DNA of 64,000 bases, from the NCBI GenBank assembly GCA_011799875.1, contig CM022301.1, positions 16,555,927 to 16,619,926 of the forward strand, written 5' to 3'. The stretch is from Thinopyrum elongatum. Lineage: Eukaryota; Streptophyta; Magnoliopsida; Poales; Poaceae. Each line of letters starts with the position of its first letter. Within the stretch, counting starts at the first letter, position 1. Position numbers and translations under genes: made by a program. The notes beneath the pieces were generated by a model. It made no database searches. It was given only the letters and a program-made list of their open reading frames with translations, and was not told the origin of the DNA. Shown here in pieces: positions 1 through 11,668 of this stretch.

Positions 1-575
1 TGTAGGGGTGGAGATGGAGCCGGAATTGGAGGCGCTACAGCTCCGACCATCTCCAGGACATCTGGCGCTCCTAGCAGCGGCTCCCCGTCAGCGAACGGAC
101 TTGAGAGCCGGAGAGGGCCACTCTGGGAGAAGGGCCGCAGACCTCCTGACGAGTGCACGCGAGCATGACGGCGACGACACCGAGTCCTCCCGTCGATGGT
201 CACGCCTTCGGGCGGAGGAGCTGTGTGAATGGATGACGACGCTCCTCCGACGAACGCGATGGAGGAGTGATGGGGGTCACCTGTCGGTGGGTGATGGTGG
301 GGCAGGCAGCCGGACCTCTCCCATGGCGGCGGCAGCGAGCTGCGCTCCTACTGCCGAGCGCCAATGGGGTGGAGAGGAGGAGGAGACGCCTAGACGGGTG
401 TGGGGCCGAGGATGGGGAGCAGGGCGAGCGGCGGCGGCGCGGTGGGGGAGGACAGGAGCGCGGCGACGGCTGCAAGAGCGAAGGAGAGGAGCGCGGGTGG
501 GACTGGAGGCTAGGGTTCTAAAGCCTGACCAATCGGGCACTCTCCTCACCGGCTCACCCACACGTGAAACCTAAC
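1..575 (-). other. GC-rich leader-like segment, possible 5' end of a minus-strand gene
   Basis: The segment is very GC-rich. On the minus strand it reads like a grass 5' leader: an AACCCTAGCC-type motif near 513-525 is followed by C/T-rich sequence and short open frames, one starting MGEVRLPAPPSPTDR near 322. Frames on both strands stay open mainly because GC-rich DNA has few stops. One plus-strand frame runs 188 codons (8-574), but its composition (R, G, A, E) is typical of a chance frame. I recognise no domain. It could be the first exon of a gene running off the left edge, or host DNA captured by a Mutator-type element. Confidence in any coding role is low. Confidence 0.25.
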
Positions 576-949
576 CATCCACACCACGCCATGCACGGTC
601 ACACACGTGAAATGCCACGAATGTCCTCGACGGGGCAGCGAAATTTCTGGCGGGGCCACTCATCTTCGACCGTGGAAGGATTGCACAGGCCACGCCTACA
701 GCCAAGGTCGCTGACACGCACGGCCCACGAACGCCAGGCCCCACAGTTCAGCCAGATAAGATCAAAATCGTGAAGTGTATTTGTTTTTTCACTATTCACT
801 GCTTCGAATTCGATTTTTATCTGACGGTCAGGAATCACTGGAGGCCAAATCGGACGGGTAAAATCGCATCAAGCTCGAGATCGGACGGCCCAAAATCGCT
901 AAGCTCTGAGGAGGCCCAGGTTCAGACGTGAATCTAACTATAGGATTGT
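576..949. other. Intergenic, no recognisable feature
   Basis: Moderately GC-rich, low-complexity intergenic sequence. I found no extended ORF, repeat array or element end. It could be promoter DNA for a minus-strand transcript starting near 570, but no convincing TATA box was seen. Confidence 0.4.
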
Positions 950-2790
950 GTGCCTATGCGTGTGGGCCCAGCCCGGCCAGGCCAGGCCACCTAGCTAAAC
1001 AACGCCTACGTGAGCGATACGGCGGTCGGCACCGGCCGTCATTGGATTTGATTATTTCAGCCGACCATTTTCTATACTCGCACGCCGTGCGTACGGGTCG
1101 GATGAGGTGATATCACTATTTGGCCACTGGCTGGCGTTGGTTATTCAAAGTGCATTGCGCAAGCACGCACGTACGTACAATGCCTCTTGACCTGTCACCC
1201 CTTCTAGCTAGATCCGACTCTCTCCGAATGTTTTTTTATGTGATTCCATCGGTCTGGTAGGCAACACTAGTTAGGGACAGATATGTGTGACAAAACGGCT
1301 TTAGCTGCTGCCTACACAACTTGTCAAAACATCCATTAGACCATGACCATGGATATGTGCCTAGGTATGACCCAAGCAGAAAAGGACATAACGGCACTGA
1401 ACTATATAGTTATTTTTTTGAGTAAAATGCATCATAAGTCCTATAACTATCCGAGATGTGTCAAGTTAGTTCTAAAACTTCAAAAGTGCAGATTCAGGTC
1501 CTAAAAGTTTATAAGTTGTTCATCACAGGTCCTACGCAGGTCAGACCGGGTCTGACTTGCTTACGTGGCAAGTTGACCATCGCCACGTCAGCGGCACTGT
1601 TTTTCACAGCACTGTTCACAACACTGTACATACATATCGAGTTTTCCTACTTTTTTTTAATTCATTTTCTACAAAAAATTACATGAATGCACTGTTACGC
1701 ACTGTTCATAATCTGGAATTTCCCAAAAACTCTGAAAAAGTTCATTTTCTGGGAAAAAATCTCCGAAAAGTCTGGAAAATTCATTAAAAATACGCGGTTA
1801 CGCACTGTTCATACTTGGGAATTTCCAAGAACTCTGAAAAATTCATTTTTGGGGAATCTGAAATTTCCCAAAACACTGTTCATAATCAGAAATTTCCGCC
1901 AAAAAATGAAAGTTTCAGTTTCTACAAAAAACATTACACGAAAAACCCGAAAATAAAAAATCTGGAATTATGAACAGTGCATGCATGTAATTTTTTGTAG
2001 AAAATGATTTTTTAAAAAAATTTAGGAAACTCGATATGTATGTACAGTGTTGTGAACAGTGCGATGACCAGTGCTGCTGACGTGGCGCGCGCGCCGACGT
2101 GGCGATGGTCAACTTGCCACATAAGCAAGTCAGACCCCGTCTGGCCTGCGTAGGACTTGTGATGAACAACTTATAAACTTTTAGGACCTGAATCTGCACT
2201 TTTGAAGTTTTAGGACTAACTTGACACACCTCGAATAGTTATAGGACTTATGATGCATTTTACTCTATTTTTTTTCTCTTCTTCTCGAACCATGCGTTGA
2301 ATAAATGGACAACACAAAAGCCGTGCGCCAACCGCCCATAGACCGAGTCACTCTAGCTAGACTATTTATTAACCTGCATGCAAATGTGTGCTGAGTTTTG
2401 TGGGGATCTGACATCAGGGAGAGTCTGGGAAAAAACTAGTGTTTCGAAATCTGAATTTTCCAAACTTTATTGAAGCTCCGATTTTTGTTTTATTTTCAAT
2501 TTATTTGTCATCACTGGAACAGATGAGCCGAGCTCATGGTCCGCTGTTGTCCATACCCGATATCTCTAGATCTTTTTAAATTATAATTGGTGCTGCGATG
2601 ATTTCCCGCCAAATATAACAATATTTCCTCCATTTCAGTAAATAGCACCTATAGTAGGAGAGATGATTTGTAGTATGCAGGGATGGGGGCACGTAAATTT
2701 GGGGCCGCTCGATTGTCTCGTGATTCGAAAATTGGTTTTACTACTTGCATGTGCTTTAACCCTTAATTACTTTGGATGAGGTCCATGGGT
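950..2790. repeat. Duplicated flanking block, copy 1 (partner at 22236-23680)
   Basis: Long stretches match 22236-23680 in the same orientation and order. Examples are the run from CTACGTGAGCGATACGG (about 1007) through the TATACTCGCACGCCGTGC region to about 1190, and 2280-2790 against 23150-23680, including GTGCTGAGTTTTGTG and GGAGAGTCTGGG. A short piece around 941-990 also resembles 19391-19440, so the second copy probably begins near 19390 and is split by extra DNA and a Harbinger element. Identity is high by eye but not measured. The block has no coding potential. It appears to be pre-existing host sequence, which makes it useful for dating the insertions inside each copy. Confidence 0.85.
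1420..2265. mobile_element. Mutator-type MITE with long terminal inverted repeats
   Basis: The element begins GAGTAAAATGCATCATAAG and ends with its inverse CTTATGATGCATTTTACTC. Inverted similarity extends inward for roughly 250-300 bp on each side: ACTTTTAGGACCTGAATCTG arms, a GACGTGGCGATGG arm, then CACTGTTCATAAT arms. It is flanked by a 9-bp direct repeat TATTTTTTT (1411-1419 and 2266-2274), the size typical of Mutator-like elements. The matching place in the second copy of the flanking block (about 23146-23152) lacks the element, which confirms an insertion. There is no transposase ORF, so it is non-autonomous. The long inverted repeat would fold into a large hairpin and could give rise to small RNAs. 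Confidence 0.88.
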
Positions 2791-3176
2791 GCGTGCGTGC
2801 GTGCCTCCATGGTTTTCTCGTTAAGATAAAGCTGAAGTAAAGCTGCAGTGGCCAAGGGCACCGATCCTCAGGGCAACTCCAACGCACGACCCCAAATAGT
2901 CCGCCCGTATTCGTTTGGGGGTAAACGGATAAAGCTGACCCTTCAACGCGCGGGCGCAAACGGACCGCCGTCAGTTTTCTGTCTGCTTCCGACCCATTCC
3001 CGGCCCAACTTTGGGCCGAGTTTGCGGTCGAACGGACACGCGCGAACGCGAGCGGCGTGTGCCCTTGTTCTGCCCTGGCCCGCCCGTCGGGGACACAGAC
3101 CCCCTTTTCTCTTCCTCTACCTCCCTCCGCCCCTGACATTGCCGCCGCCGCCATCCTCCCCGACCGCGTCGTCTTC

Positions 3177-4566
3177 TGTTACGTCTCCACCGTATCTATA
3201 ATTTTTTATTGTTCCATGCTATTATATTATCTGTTTTGGATGTTTTATATGCATTTATATGCTATTTTATATTATTTTTGGGACTAACCTATTAACCTAG
3301 AGCCCAGTGCCAGTTTCTGTTTTTTCCTTGTTTCTGAGTTTTACAGAAAAGGAATACCAAACGGAGTCCAAACGAGCTGAAACTTTATGATGATTTTTTA
3401 TGGACCAGAAGAAGCCCACGGAGTATTTGAGATGGACCAGAGGAGCCACGAGGCATCCACATGGGTGAAGGGCGCCCCCCCCAAGGGCGCGCCCCCCTGC
3501 CTTGCCGCCGCCTCGTGGACCCCCCTGACTTGAAACCGACGCCAAAAATTACTATAAATCCAGAAAGCCCCAGAAAGAAACCTAGATCGGGAGTTCCGCC
3601 GCTGCAAGCCTCTGTAGCCACGAAAATCCAATCGGGAGCCCGTTCCGGCACCCTGCCGGAGGGGAAACCATCACCGGAGGCCATCTTCATCTTCCCGGCG
3701 GTCTACATGACGAGGAGGGAGTAGTTCACCCTTGGGGCTGAGGGTATGTACCAGTAGCTATGTGTTTGATCTCTCTCTCTCTCGTGTTCTTGATTTGGCA
3801 CGATCTTGATGTACCGCGAACTTTGTTATTATAGTTGGATCATATGATGTTTCTTCCCTCTCTATCTCTTGTTGTGATGAATTGAGTCTTGCTCTTTGAG
3901 GTTTTGTTGTGTTGGATTGAGTATTGGATTTGAGAACACTTGATGTATGTCTTGCGATGGGATATCTGTGGTGACAATGGGATGTTCTATTGATTCACTT
4001 GATGTATGTTTTGGCACTCAACTCGCGGATTCCCGAGGTGACATTGGGGTAATCTATGCATAGGGGTTGATGCACGTTTTCGTCCTACGTTCTCAGATAG
4101 AAACTTTGGAGTGTTCTTTGTTGCACGTTGAGAGATTGTTATATGATCCAATTATGTTATCATTGTTGAGAGAACTTGCACTAGTGAAAGTATGAACCCT
4201 AGGCCTTGTTTTCAAGCATTGCAATACCGTTTTTGCTCACTTTTGTTACTTGCTACCTTGCTGTTTTTATATTTTCAGATTACAAAAACCTATATCTACT
4301 ATCCATATTACACTTATATCACCATCTCTTCGCCGAACTAGTGCACCTATACAATTTACCATTGTATTGGGTGTGTTGGGGACACAAGAGACTCTTTGTT
4401 ATTTGGATGCAGGGTTGTTTGAGAGAGACAATCTTCATCCTACGCCTCCCACGGATTGATAAACCTTAGGTCATCCACTTGAGAGAAATTTTCTACTGTC
4501 CTACAAAACTCTACATTTGGAGGCCCAACAACGTCTACAAGAAGAAAGGTTGCGTAGTAGACATCA
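3177..4566 (+). repeat. 5' LTR of element A
   Basis: Begins TGTTACGTCTCC, where the partner LTR has TGATACGTCTCC, and ends GTAGTAGACATCA. It is directly followed by the primer-binding region. It contains a CT microsatellite near 3773-3783 and a GC-rich tract with CGCGCCC motifs. Short open frames here are chance. Confidence 0.92.
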
Positions 4567-4576
4567 AGCTCTTTTC

Positions 4577-4656
4577 TGGCGCCGTTGCCAGGGAGGCTAG
4601 GTAAGCGGCACTCACATCCCGTCAACGAAGCTCTTTTCTGGCGCCGTTGCCGGGGA
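4577..4656 (+). promoter_or_regulatory. Duplicated tRNA-Asp primer-binding site of element A
   Basis: The 18-nt sequence TGGCGCCGTTGCCGGGGA, complementary to the 3' end of plant tRNA-Asp, occurs intact at 4639-4656. An LTR-proximal copy lies at 4577-4594 with one G-to-A change. Both are preceded by AAGCTCTTTTC, so the unit is a direct repeat about 62 bp apart. In element B only one copy exists, right after the LTR. The proximal, mismatched copy occupies the normal primer position. Which one primes cannot be told from sequence. Confidence 0.85.
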
Positions 4657-4686
4657 GGTGAGTGCTTGAAGGTATATCTTTAGATC

Positions 4687-5724
4687 TTGCAATTGAATCT
4701 TTTAGTTTCTTGTTTTATCACTAGTTTAGTCCATAAAAAAACTACCAAACAAATGGAATTGAGGTTGCCTCATTTGCTTCAACTTTTTAATGTCTTTCGT
4801 GAAAATGATGGAAAGAAAAATTGTGCTCAAGTGTTAGAAGAAGAAGTCTATAAATTGTTTGGCATAAAATCTTTGAATGATGAGCATGATTGCAATGTTG
4901 TTGGTATGAATTCTTTGAATATCCATGATGCTAATGATATGCAAAGCCATAAGCTTGGGGATGCTATGTTTGATGAAGATGATATTTTTAGTCCCCCAAG
5001 TTTTGATGAGAATACTTATTATGATGATAGCATGCCTCCTATTTATGATGATTATATTGATGAAAGTGGATTTGGAAGAGTGTCAACTTTAGGTAATAAT
5101 GATCTCACTATTTTGGAGGGTGTTGAATCTTATTGTGATAATTATGAAAGTGGATTTGGAGAGGTCCTGACTTTATTTAGTGATGAATCCACTATTTTGG
5201 AAGAGATTCCAATTGATTATGAGAACAAAGTTGCTATCTATGATGATTATTGTGATGACATGTATGCTATAAAGAATAATGATAACCATGAAACTTGTCA
5301 TCATGATTTTAATTTTCAATTGGATTTTGCCTAACATGATAGTTATTTTGTTGAGTTTGCTCCCACTACTATTCATGAGAATAAATTTGCTTATATGGAG
5401 ATTAATAAAATTTCTATGCTTATGGATCATGAAAAGAATGCTTTATGTGATAGTTATATTGTTGAATTCATTCATGATGCTACTGAAAATTATTATGAGG
5501 GGGGAACATATGCTTGTAGGTATTGCAATAATATCAAGTTTCCTCTATATGTGTTGAAAATCTTGAAGTCATACTTATTTTGCCTTCCTATGCTAGTTGA
5601 TTCTTACTCCCATAAATTGTTTGCTCACAAAATCCCTATGCATAGTAAGTGGGTTAGACTTAAATGTTCTAGTTATATGCTTCATGATGCTCCCGTTATG
5701 TTTCAATTCTTATCTTTTATGTGA
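4687..5724 (+). pseudogene. Acidic ORF of element A, interrupted by one in-frame stop
   Basis: A single reading frame runs from ATG 4687 to the stop at 5722-5724, about 345 codons, broken only by TAA at 5332-5334. The first part (215 aa) is very rich in Asp, Glu, Asn and Tyr, with repeated phrases ESGFGRVSTL and ESGFGEVLTL and LTILEGVES / STILEEIPI, suggesting an internal duplication. The second part continues with MDHEKNALCDSYIVEFIHDA and ends in a hydrophobic segment. No gag, zinc-knuckle, protease or polymerase motif is visible. I have seen similar unnamed proteins encoded by Triticeae non-autonomous LTR elements, but I can assign no function. The frame lies just after the primer site, the position usually held by gag. 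Element B lacks it. Confidence 0.7.
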
Positions 5725-5741
5725 GCATCATTGAAATCACC

Positions 5742-5793
5742 ATGCCTAGCTAAAAAGGCATTAAAGAAAAGCGCTTGTTGGGAGACAACCCAA
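5742..5793 (+). other. Conserved double hairpin after the ORF of element A
   Basis: ATGCC-TAGCTAAAAA-GGCAT forms one stem-loop (5742-5761), and GTTGGGAGACAACCC (about 5777-5791) forms a second. The same block is present almost unchanged in element B at about 14534-14590, although the two elements are otherwise well diverged. Conservation of paired stems suggests an RNA element such as a packaging, dimerisation or translation signal. This is inference. Confidence 0.55.
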
Positions 5794-6370
5794 TGTTTAC
5801 CCCTACTGTTTTTGTGTGTTCACATGATTAAGATACTGTATTAATCATGTTTTATAGCTTTTGTTTGAATGAAGTGCCAAGTAAAGCCTTTGGGATAGTG
5901 TGGTTGATAGTTGATTTGATTCTGTGCAAAAACAGAAACTTTTGCGTCCAGTACAGAAATTCCTTTCTTTCACTGGAAAGTAGAAATATTCTGAATTTTT
6001 TACAGTCCATTTGTCTACAAATTTTATACGTTATTATAATTTTTAAGAATTTTTGGAGTAACATAAGTATGAGCTTAATTCAGATCATTACAGACTGTTC
6101 TGTTTTTTACAGATTCTATTTTCGATGCATAGTTTACTTGTTTTCTAATTTCTATGGCTTATATTGCTTAATATAAATTTTAGAAATGATAGGGTACAGT
6201 AGGTATCACGTGAGAAAATTTTTGAATCTTGTCTTGACAGTACCAAAGTGAATGATTTGTTTTATCATACTAACCCATCTCACGAATTTCCGTTAAGTTT
6301 TGTGTGATTGAAATTTTCAAGTTTTGGGTGAGATATCGATATGAGGAGAATAAGGAGTGACAAGACCCTA

Positions 6371-7195
6371 AGCTTGGGGATGCCCAAAGCACCCCAAGGT
6401 AATATTCAAGGAAGATCCAAGCAACTAAACTTGGGGATGCCCCGGAAGGCATCCCTTCATTCGTTTTCAACATTATCGGTAACCTTACTTGGAGCTATAT
6501 TTTTATTCGTCACATGATATGAGTTTTGCTTGGAGCGTCATTTTATTTTATTAGTATTTGCTTGCTGTTATTTAGAGTAATATTTTGTATCTTTTAGTTC
6601 AATAAAAGTGTCAAGTATAGCTTCTACCATGCTTATTTTGCAAGTCTATATGTTGCTGTTTTGAAAACAGAAAGTTTTCTATCATTGTCTGAATTCTTCT
6701 GGAAAGTAAGAACGTGGTAAAATCTTGAAAACAATGAGTAACAACAAATTTTCTACAGTGTGGTCATTTTTCAGAATTTTTGGAGTTAGGGAAGTATGAG
6801 TACAATTGCACTCTTTACGGATTGTCCTGTTTAGACAGATTGCTGTTATGTTTGCATTGTTTGCATATGTCTGCTTGTTTAATGATTCTATTTGAGAATA
6901 GGAGTATTAAATATGCAGAGGCATTTAGTATGCAATGTTAAATAATAATTTTAGTGATTTTCTACAGTAGAGAATGATAAGGTTTCGCATTTGATTTATA
7001 CTAACTTTTCTCACAAGTTCTTGTTGAGTTTTGTGTGAATGAAAATTTTAAGATTTAGAGAAACCGTGATATAAAAGGAATTAAGGAGACACAAAAGCTC
7101 AAGCTTGGGGATGCCCAAGGCATCCCTAGTTAATATTTCAAGAAGTCTCAAGCATCTAAGCTTGGGGATGCCCCGGTAGGCATCCCACCTTTCTT
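6371..7195 (+). other. Two paired polypurine-like hairpin modules in element A
   Basis: AGCTTGGGGATGC occurs at 6371 and 7102, each followed exactly 57 bp later by a second copy (6428, as AACTTGGGGATGC, and 7159). Each copy is the left arm of a stem-loop: GGGGATGCCC..GGCA(C/T)CCC for the first of a pair and GGGGATGCCCCGG.AGGCATCCC for the second. The modules sit in a degenerate repeat of about 700 bp (roughly 5840-6560 and 6600-7290), each unit also carrying an AAAACAGAAA stretch. The same motif forms the real polypurine tract at 9235-9247. Confidence 0.7.
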
Positions 7196-7289
7196 CATCA
7201 AGAATCATCGGTTAGTATCGGTTGAGCCTTAGTTTTTGCTTCTTCACATGATGTGTGCTATTTTTAGAATGTCATTTTATTTTGCTTAC

Positions 7290-9234
7290 TGTTTGGATAA
7301 AATATTAAGATCTAAAATTTTAAATGAGAGAGAGTCCTCACACAGCTACATAATTATTTGACTACTCATTGATCTTCACTTATATCTTTTTGGAGTAGTT
7401 TGTCAGTTGCTCTAGTGCTTCACTTATATCTTTTTAGAGCACGGCAGTGATTTTATTTTGAAGAAATTGATGAACTCTCATGCTTCACTTATATTATTTT
7501 GAGAGTCTTTACATAGTATGGCAATTTTCTTAGGTTATGAATTTAGTCCTAATATGATGGGCATCCAAGAGGGATATAATAAAAACTTTCATATAAAGTG
7601 CATTGAATACTATGAGAAGTTTGATTCCTTATGATTGTTTTGAGATATAAAGATGGTGATATTAGAGTCATGCTAGTGAGTAATTGTGGATTGGTAGAAA
7701 TACTTGTGTTAAAGTTTGTGATTCCCGTAGCATGCACGTATGGTGAACCGTTATGTGATGAAGTCAGAGCATGATTTATTTATTGATTGCCTTCCTTATG
7801 AGTGGCGGTTGGGGACGAGCGATGGTCTTTTCCTACCAATCTATCCCCCTAGGAGCATGCGTGTTGTACTTTGTTTCGATGGCTAATAAATTTTTGCAAT
7901 AAGTATGTGAGTTCTTTATGACTAATGTTGAGTCCATGGATTATACGCACTCTCACCCTTCCACCATTCCTAGCCTCTCTAGTACCGCGCAACTTTCGCC
8001 AGTGCATTAAACCCACCGTATACCTTCCTCAAAACATCCACCATACCTACCTATTATGGCATTTCCATAGCCATTCCGAGATATATTGCCATGCAACTTC
8101 CACCGTTCCGTTTATTATGGCACTCTTCATCATTGTCATATTGCCTTGCATGATCATGTAGTTGACATCGTATTTATGGCAAAGCCACCATTCATACTTT
8201 TTATACATGTCTCTCTTGATCATTACACATCCCGGTACACCGCCGGAGGCATTCAAATAGAGTTATATTTTTGTTCTAAGTACCGAGTTGTAATTCTTGA
8301 GTTGTAAGTAAATAAAAGTGTGATGATCATCATTATTAGAGCATTGTCCCATGTGAGGAAAGGATGATGGAGACTATGATTCCCCCACAAGTCGGGATGA
8401 GACTCCGGACTAAAAAAAGAGAGGCCAAAGAGCCCAAAATAAAAAAATGAGAGAAAAGAGAGAAGGGGCAATGCTACTATCCTTTTTCCACACTTGTGCT
8501 TCAAAGTAGCACCATGATCTTCATGATAGAGAATCTCCTATTTTGTCACTTTCATATACTAGTGGGAATTTTTCATTATAGAACTTGGCTTGTATATTCC
8601 AATGATGGGCTTCCTCAAAGTGCCCTAGGTCTTCGTGAGCAAGCGAGTTGGATGCATACCCACTTAGTTTCTTTTTGAGCTTTCATACACTTATAGCTCT
8701 AGTGCATCCGTTGCATGGCAATCCCTACTCACTCACATTGATATCTATTAATGGGTATCTTCATAGCCCATTGATATGCCTAGTTGATGTGAGAATATCT
8801 CCTTCTTTTTGGTCCTCTCCACAACCACCATATTCTATTCCACCTATAGTGTTATATCCATACCTCACGCTCATGTATTGCGTGAAAGTTAAAAAAGTTT
8901 GAGAACACCAAAAGTATGAAACAATTGCTTGGCTTGTCATCGGGGTTGTGCATGATTTAATACTTTGTGTGATGAAGATGGAGCATAACCAGACTATATG
9001 ATTTTGTAGGGATAACTTTCCTTGGCCATGTTATTTTGAGAAGACATGATTGCTTTATTAGTATGCTTGAAGTATTGTTGTTTTTATGTCAATATTAAAC
9101 TTTTGTTTTGAATCTTATGGATCTGAACATTCATGCCACAATAAAGAAAATTACATGGATAAATATGTTAGGTAGCATTCCACATCAAAAATTCTGTTTT
9201 TATCATTTACCTACTCGAGGACGAGTAGGAATTA
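7290..9234. other. Non-coding internal region of element A
   Basis: AT-rich sequence without a credible ORF. Short repeated phrases such as CTTCACTTATATCTTTT(T)GGAGT recur around 7374-7500, and a similar series is found in element B around 14230-14480. Confidence 0.6.
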
Positions 9235-9248
9235 AGCTTGGGGATGCT
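9235..9248 (+). promoter_or_regulatory. Polypurine tract of element A
   Basis: AGCTTGGGGATGCT lies immediately before the 3' LTR, after the phrase CTCGAGGACGAGTAGGAATTA. Element B has the same arrangement (16824-16836). Position and G-run fit the plus-strand primer for reverse transcription. Confidence 0.75.
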
Positions 9249-10641
9249 TGATACGTCTCCAATGTATATATAATTTTTTATTGTTCCATGCTATTATATT
9301 ATATGTTTTGGATATTTTATATGCATTTATATGCTATTTTATATTATTTTTGGGACTAACCTATTAACCTAGAGCCCAGTGCCAGTTTCTGTTTTTTCCT
9401 TGTTTTTGAGTTTTATAGAAAAGGAATACCAAACGGAGTTTAAACGAGCTGAAACTTTACGATGATTTTTTATGGACCAGAAGAAGCTCACGGAGTATTG
9501 GAGATGGACTAGAGGAGCCACGAGGCATCCACAAGGGTGGAGGGCGCCCCCCTTAGGGCGCGCCCCCTGACTTGCCGCCGCCTCGTGGACCCCCCTGACT
9601 TGAAACCGACGGCAATAATTCCTATAAATCCAGAAACCCCCAGAAAGGAACCTAGATCGAGAGTTCCGCCGCTGCAAGCCTCTGTAGCCATGAAAAACCA
9701 ATCGGGAGCCCGTTCCGGCACCCTGCCGGAGGGGAAAACCATCACTGGAGGCCATCTTCATCATCCCGGCGGTCTCCATGAAGAGGAGGGAGTCGTTCAC
9801 CCTTGGGGCTGAGGGTATGTACTAGTAGCTATGTGTTTGATCTCTCTCTCTCTCTCTCGTGTTCTTGATTTGGCACGATCTTCATGTACCGCAAGCTTTG
9901 TTATTATAGTTGGATCATATGGTGTTTCTTCCCTCTCTATCTCTTGTTGTGATGAATTGAGTCTTGCTCTTTGAGGTTTCGTTATGTTGGATTGAGTATT
10001 GGATTTGAGAACACTTGATGTATGTCTTCCGATGGGATATCTGTGGTGACAATGGGATGTTCTATTGATTCACTTGATGTATGTTTTGGCACTCAACTCA
10101 CGGATTCCCGAGGTGACATTGGGGTAATCTATGCATAGGGGTTGATGCACGTTTTCGTCCTACGTTCTCAGATAGAAACTTTGGAGGGTTCTTTGTTGCA
10201 AGTTGAGAGATTGTTATATGATCCAATTATGTTATCATTGTTGAGAGAACTTGCACTAGTGAAAGTATGAACCCTAGGCCTTGTTTTCAAGCATTGCAAT
10301 ACCGTTTTTGCTCACTTTTGTTACTTGCTACCTTGCTGTTTTTATATTTTCAGATTACAAAAACCTATATCTACTATCCATATTACAGTTGTATCACCAT
10401 ATCTTCGCCGAACTAGTGCACCTATACAATTTACCATTGTATTGGGTGTGTTGGGGACACAAGAGACTCTTTGTTATTTGGTTGCAGGGTTGTTTGAGAG
10501 AGACCATCTTCATCCTACGCCTCCCACGGATTGATAAACCTTAGGTCATCCACTTGAGAGAAATTTGCTACTGTCCTACAAAACTCTGCACTTGGAGGCC
10601 CAACAACGTCTACAAGAAGAAAGGTTGTGTAGTTGACATCA
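9249..10641 (+). repeat. 3' LTR of element A
   Basis: Begins TGATACGTCTCC and ends GTAGTTGACATCA, matching 3177-4566 along its whole length with scattered substitutions and small indels. It is followed by the second copy of the TCTTC target duplication. Confidence 0.92.
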
Positions 10642-11668
10642 TCTTCCACAAGGGCCATTCCAACCACCACCACGCCATGCCATAGCTGTATCCACACCAA
10701 TGTTCCGGAAAGCATTTTGCCGGCGTTCCCCTTGTTGCCGGTGGGAGAGAAACTACGGCCGCCGGCGTCGCCCTTCGTCCCGAACCTCTTCCGTCCCGCC
10801 GTTTGTTGCCGCAGGGCACCCACCAGCACCACCGACCCCCAAAACCTTGCTTTGCTGCCTGCGAGGGGAGCAGGACATGCTCTATCCGGCCGCGCCTCCA
10901 GCACGACCGCAAGGTGTTCGACTGTTTGCTCACAAGGTACCATGGATAGCGGTAATGAGTTTTTCTTTCACAACTTCATTTGCTCATCGGATGATTCATC
11001 CTCGGATGATGAAGAGGTGGTGGCTGCGTTTGTCATACATGAACACATTAGTAGGAAGCGGCCTCGGTTCAGGGGATCAATCCCCGGCCATGCTCCGGCC
11101 TTGAACCACAATAGGGAGAAAGGCCACACCCTTCTCTATGACGATTACTTTAAGGATGGTGCACTCTTCAGACCACGTCAATTTCGTTTCTGAATGAGAA
11201 GACATGTTTTCAATCATATTCACAAGGGAGTGGTTGCGTATGACCCATACTTTGAGTGCAAAGAGGATGCCCTAGGCAAGCTTGGTTTCTCTTCATACTA
11301 GAAATGCGCTGCGGCTATCCGCATGCTTGCATATGGAATTCCTGGTGATCTTGTGGATAAGCATGTTCGTATGAGTGAGTCCACATGTCTCCTCTCAATG
11401 TATAGGTTTTGCACGGCCGTGGTGGAAGTGTTCGGCCCTGAGTACCTCAGAGAGCCAACTGCTGCTGATACAGAGAGGTTGTTGGCGATCAATGCCGAGA
11501 GGGGCTTTCCGGGCATGCTTGGTAGTATAGATTTTATGCACTGGAAGTGGAAGAACTGTCCATTTGCTTGGCAGGGTCAGTACAAGGGGCATGTGAAAGG
11601 TGCCACTGTTATACTTGAAGTTGTGGCTTCACAAGATCTCTGGATATGGCATTCTTGCTTCGGCATGG

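Larger units (their letters stand above)
3177..10641 (+). mobile_element. LTR retrotransposon A, non-autonomous (LARD-like), nested in Harbinger 1
   Basis: The element is bounded by TG...CA LTRs and a 5-bp duplication TCTTC (3172-3176 and 10642-10646). LTRs are 1390 and 1393 bp. The 4.7-kb internal region has a primer site complementary to tRNA-Asp but no gag, protease, integrase or reverse transcriptase. Its only long frame encodes an acidic protein of unknown function. The primer type and LTR form suggest a Gypsy-like parent supplying proteins in trans, which is inference. LTR identity is several percent below perfect by eye, with the clearest differences in the first 600 bp, so it is older than element C. 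Confidence 0.92.

Noticed and set aside
8..574. 188-codon plus-strand frame as a protein-coding gene
   Set aside because: Arg/Gly-rich translation in a GC-rich segment with overlapping long frames on both strands; no domain, no clear start context.
2756..3201. Overlapping long frames on both strands around 2.8-3.2 kb
   Set aside because: They straddle the left Harbinger end and the start of element A; GC-rich chance frames.
3385..3724. Frames with WIFVATEACSGGTPDLGF on the minus strand
   Set aside because: Entirely inside an LTR and repeated in the partner LTR; no family match.
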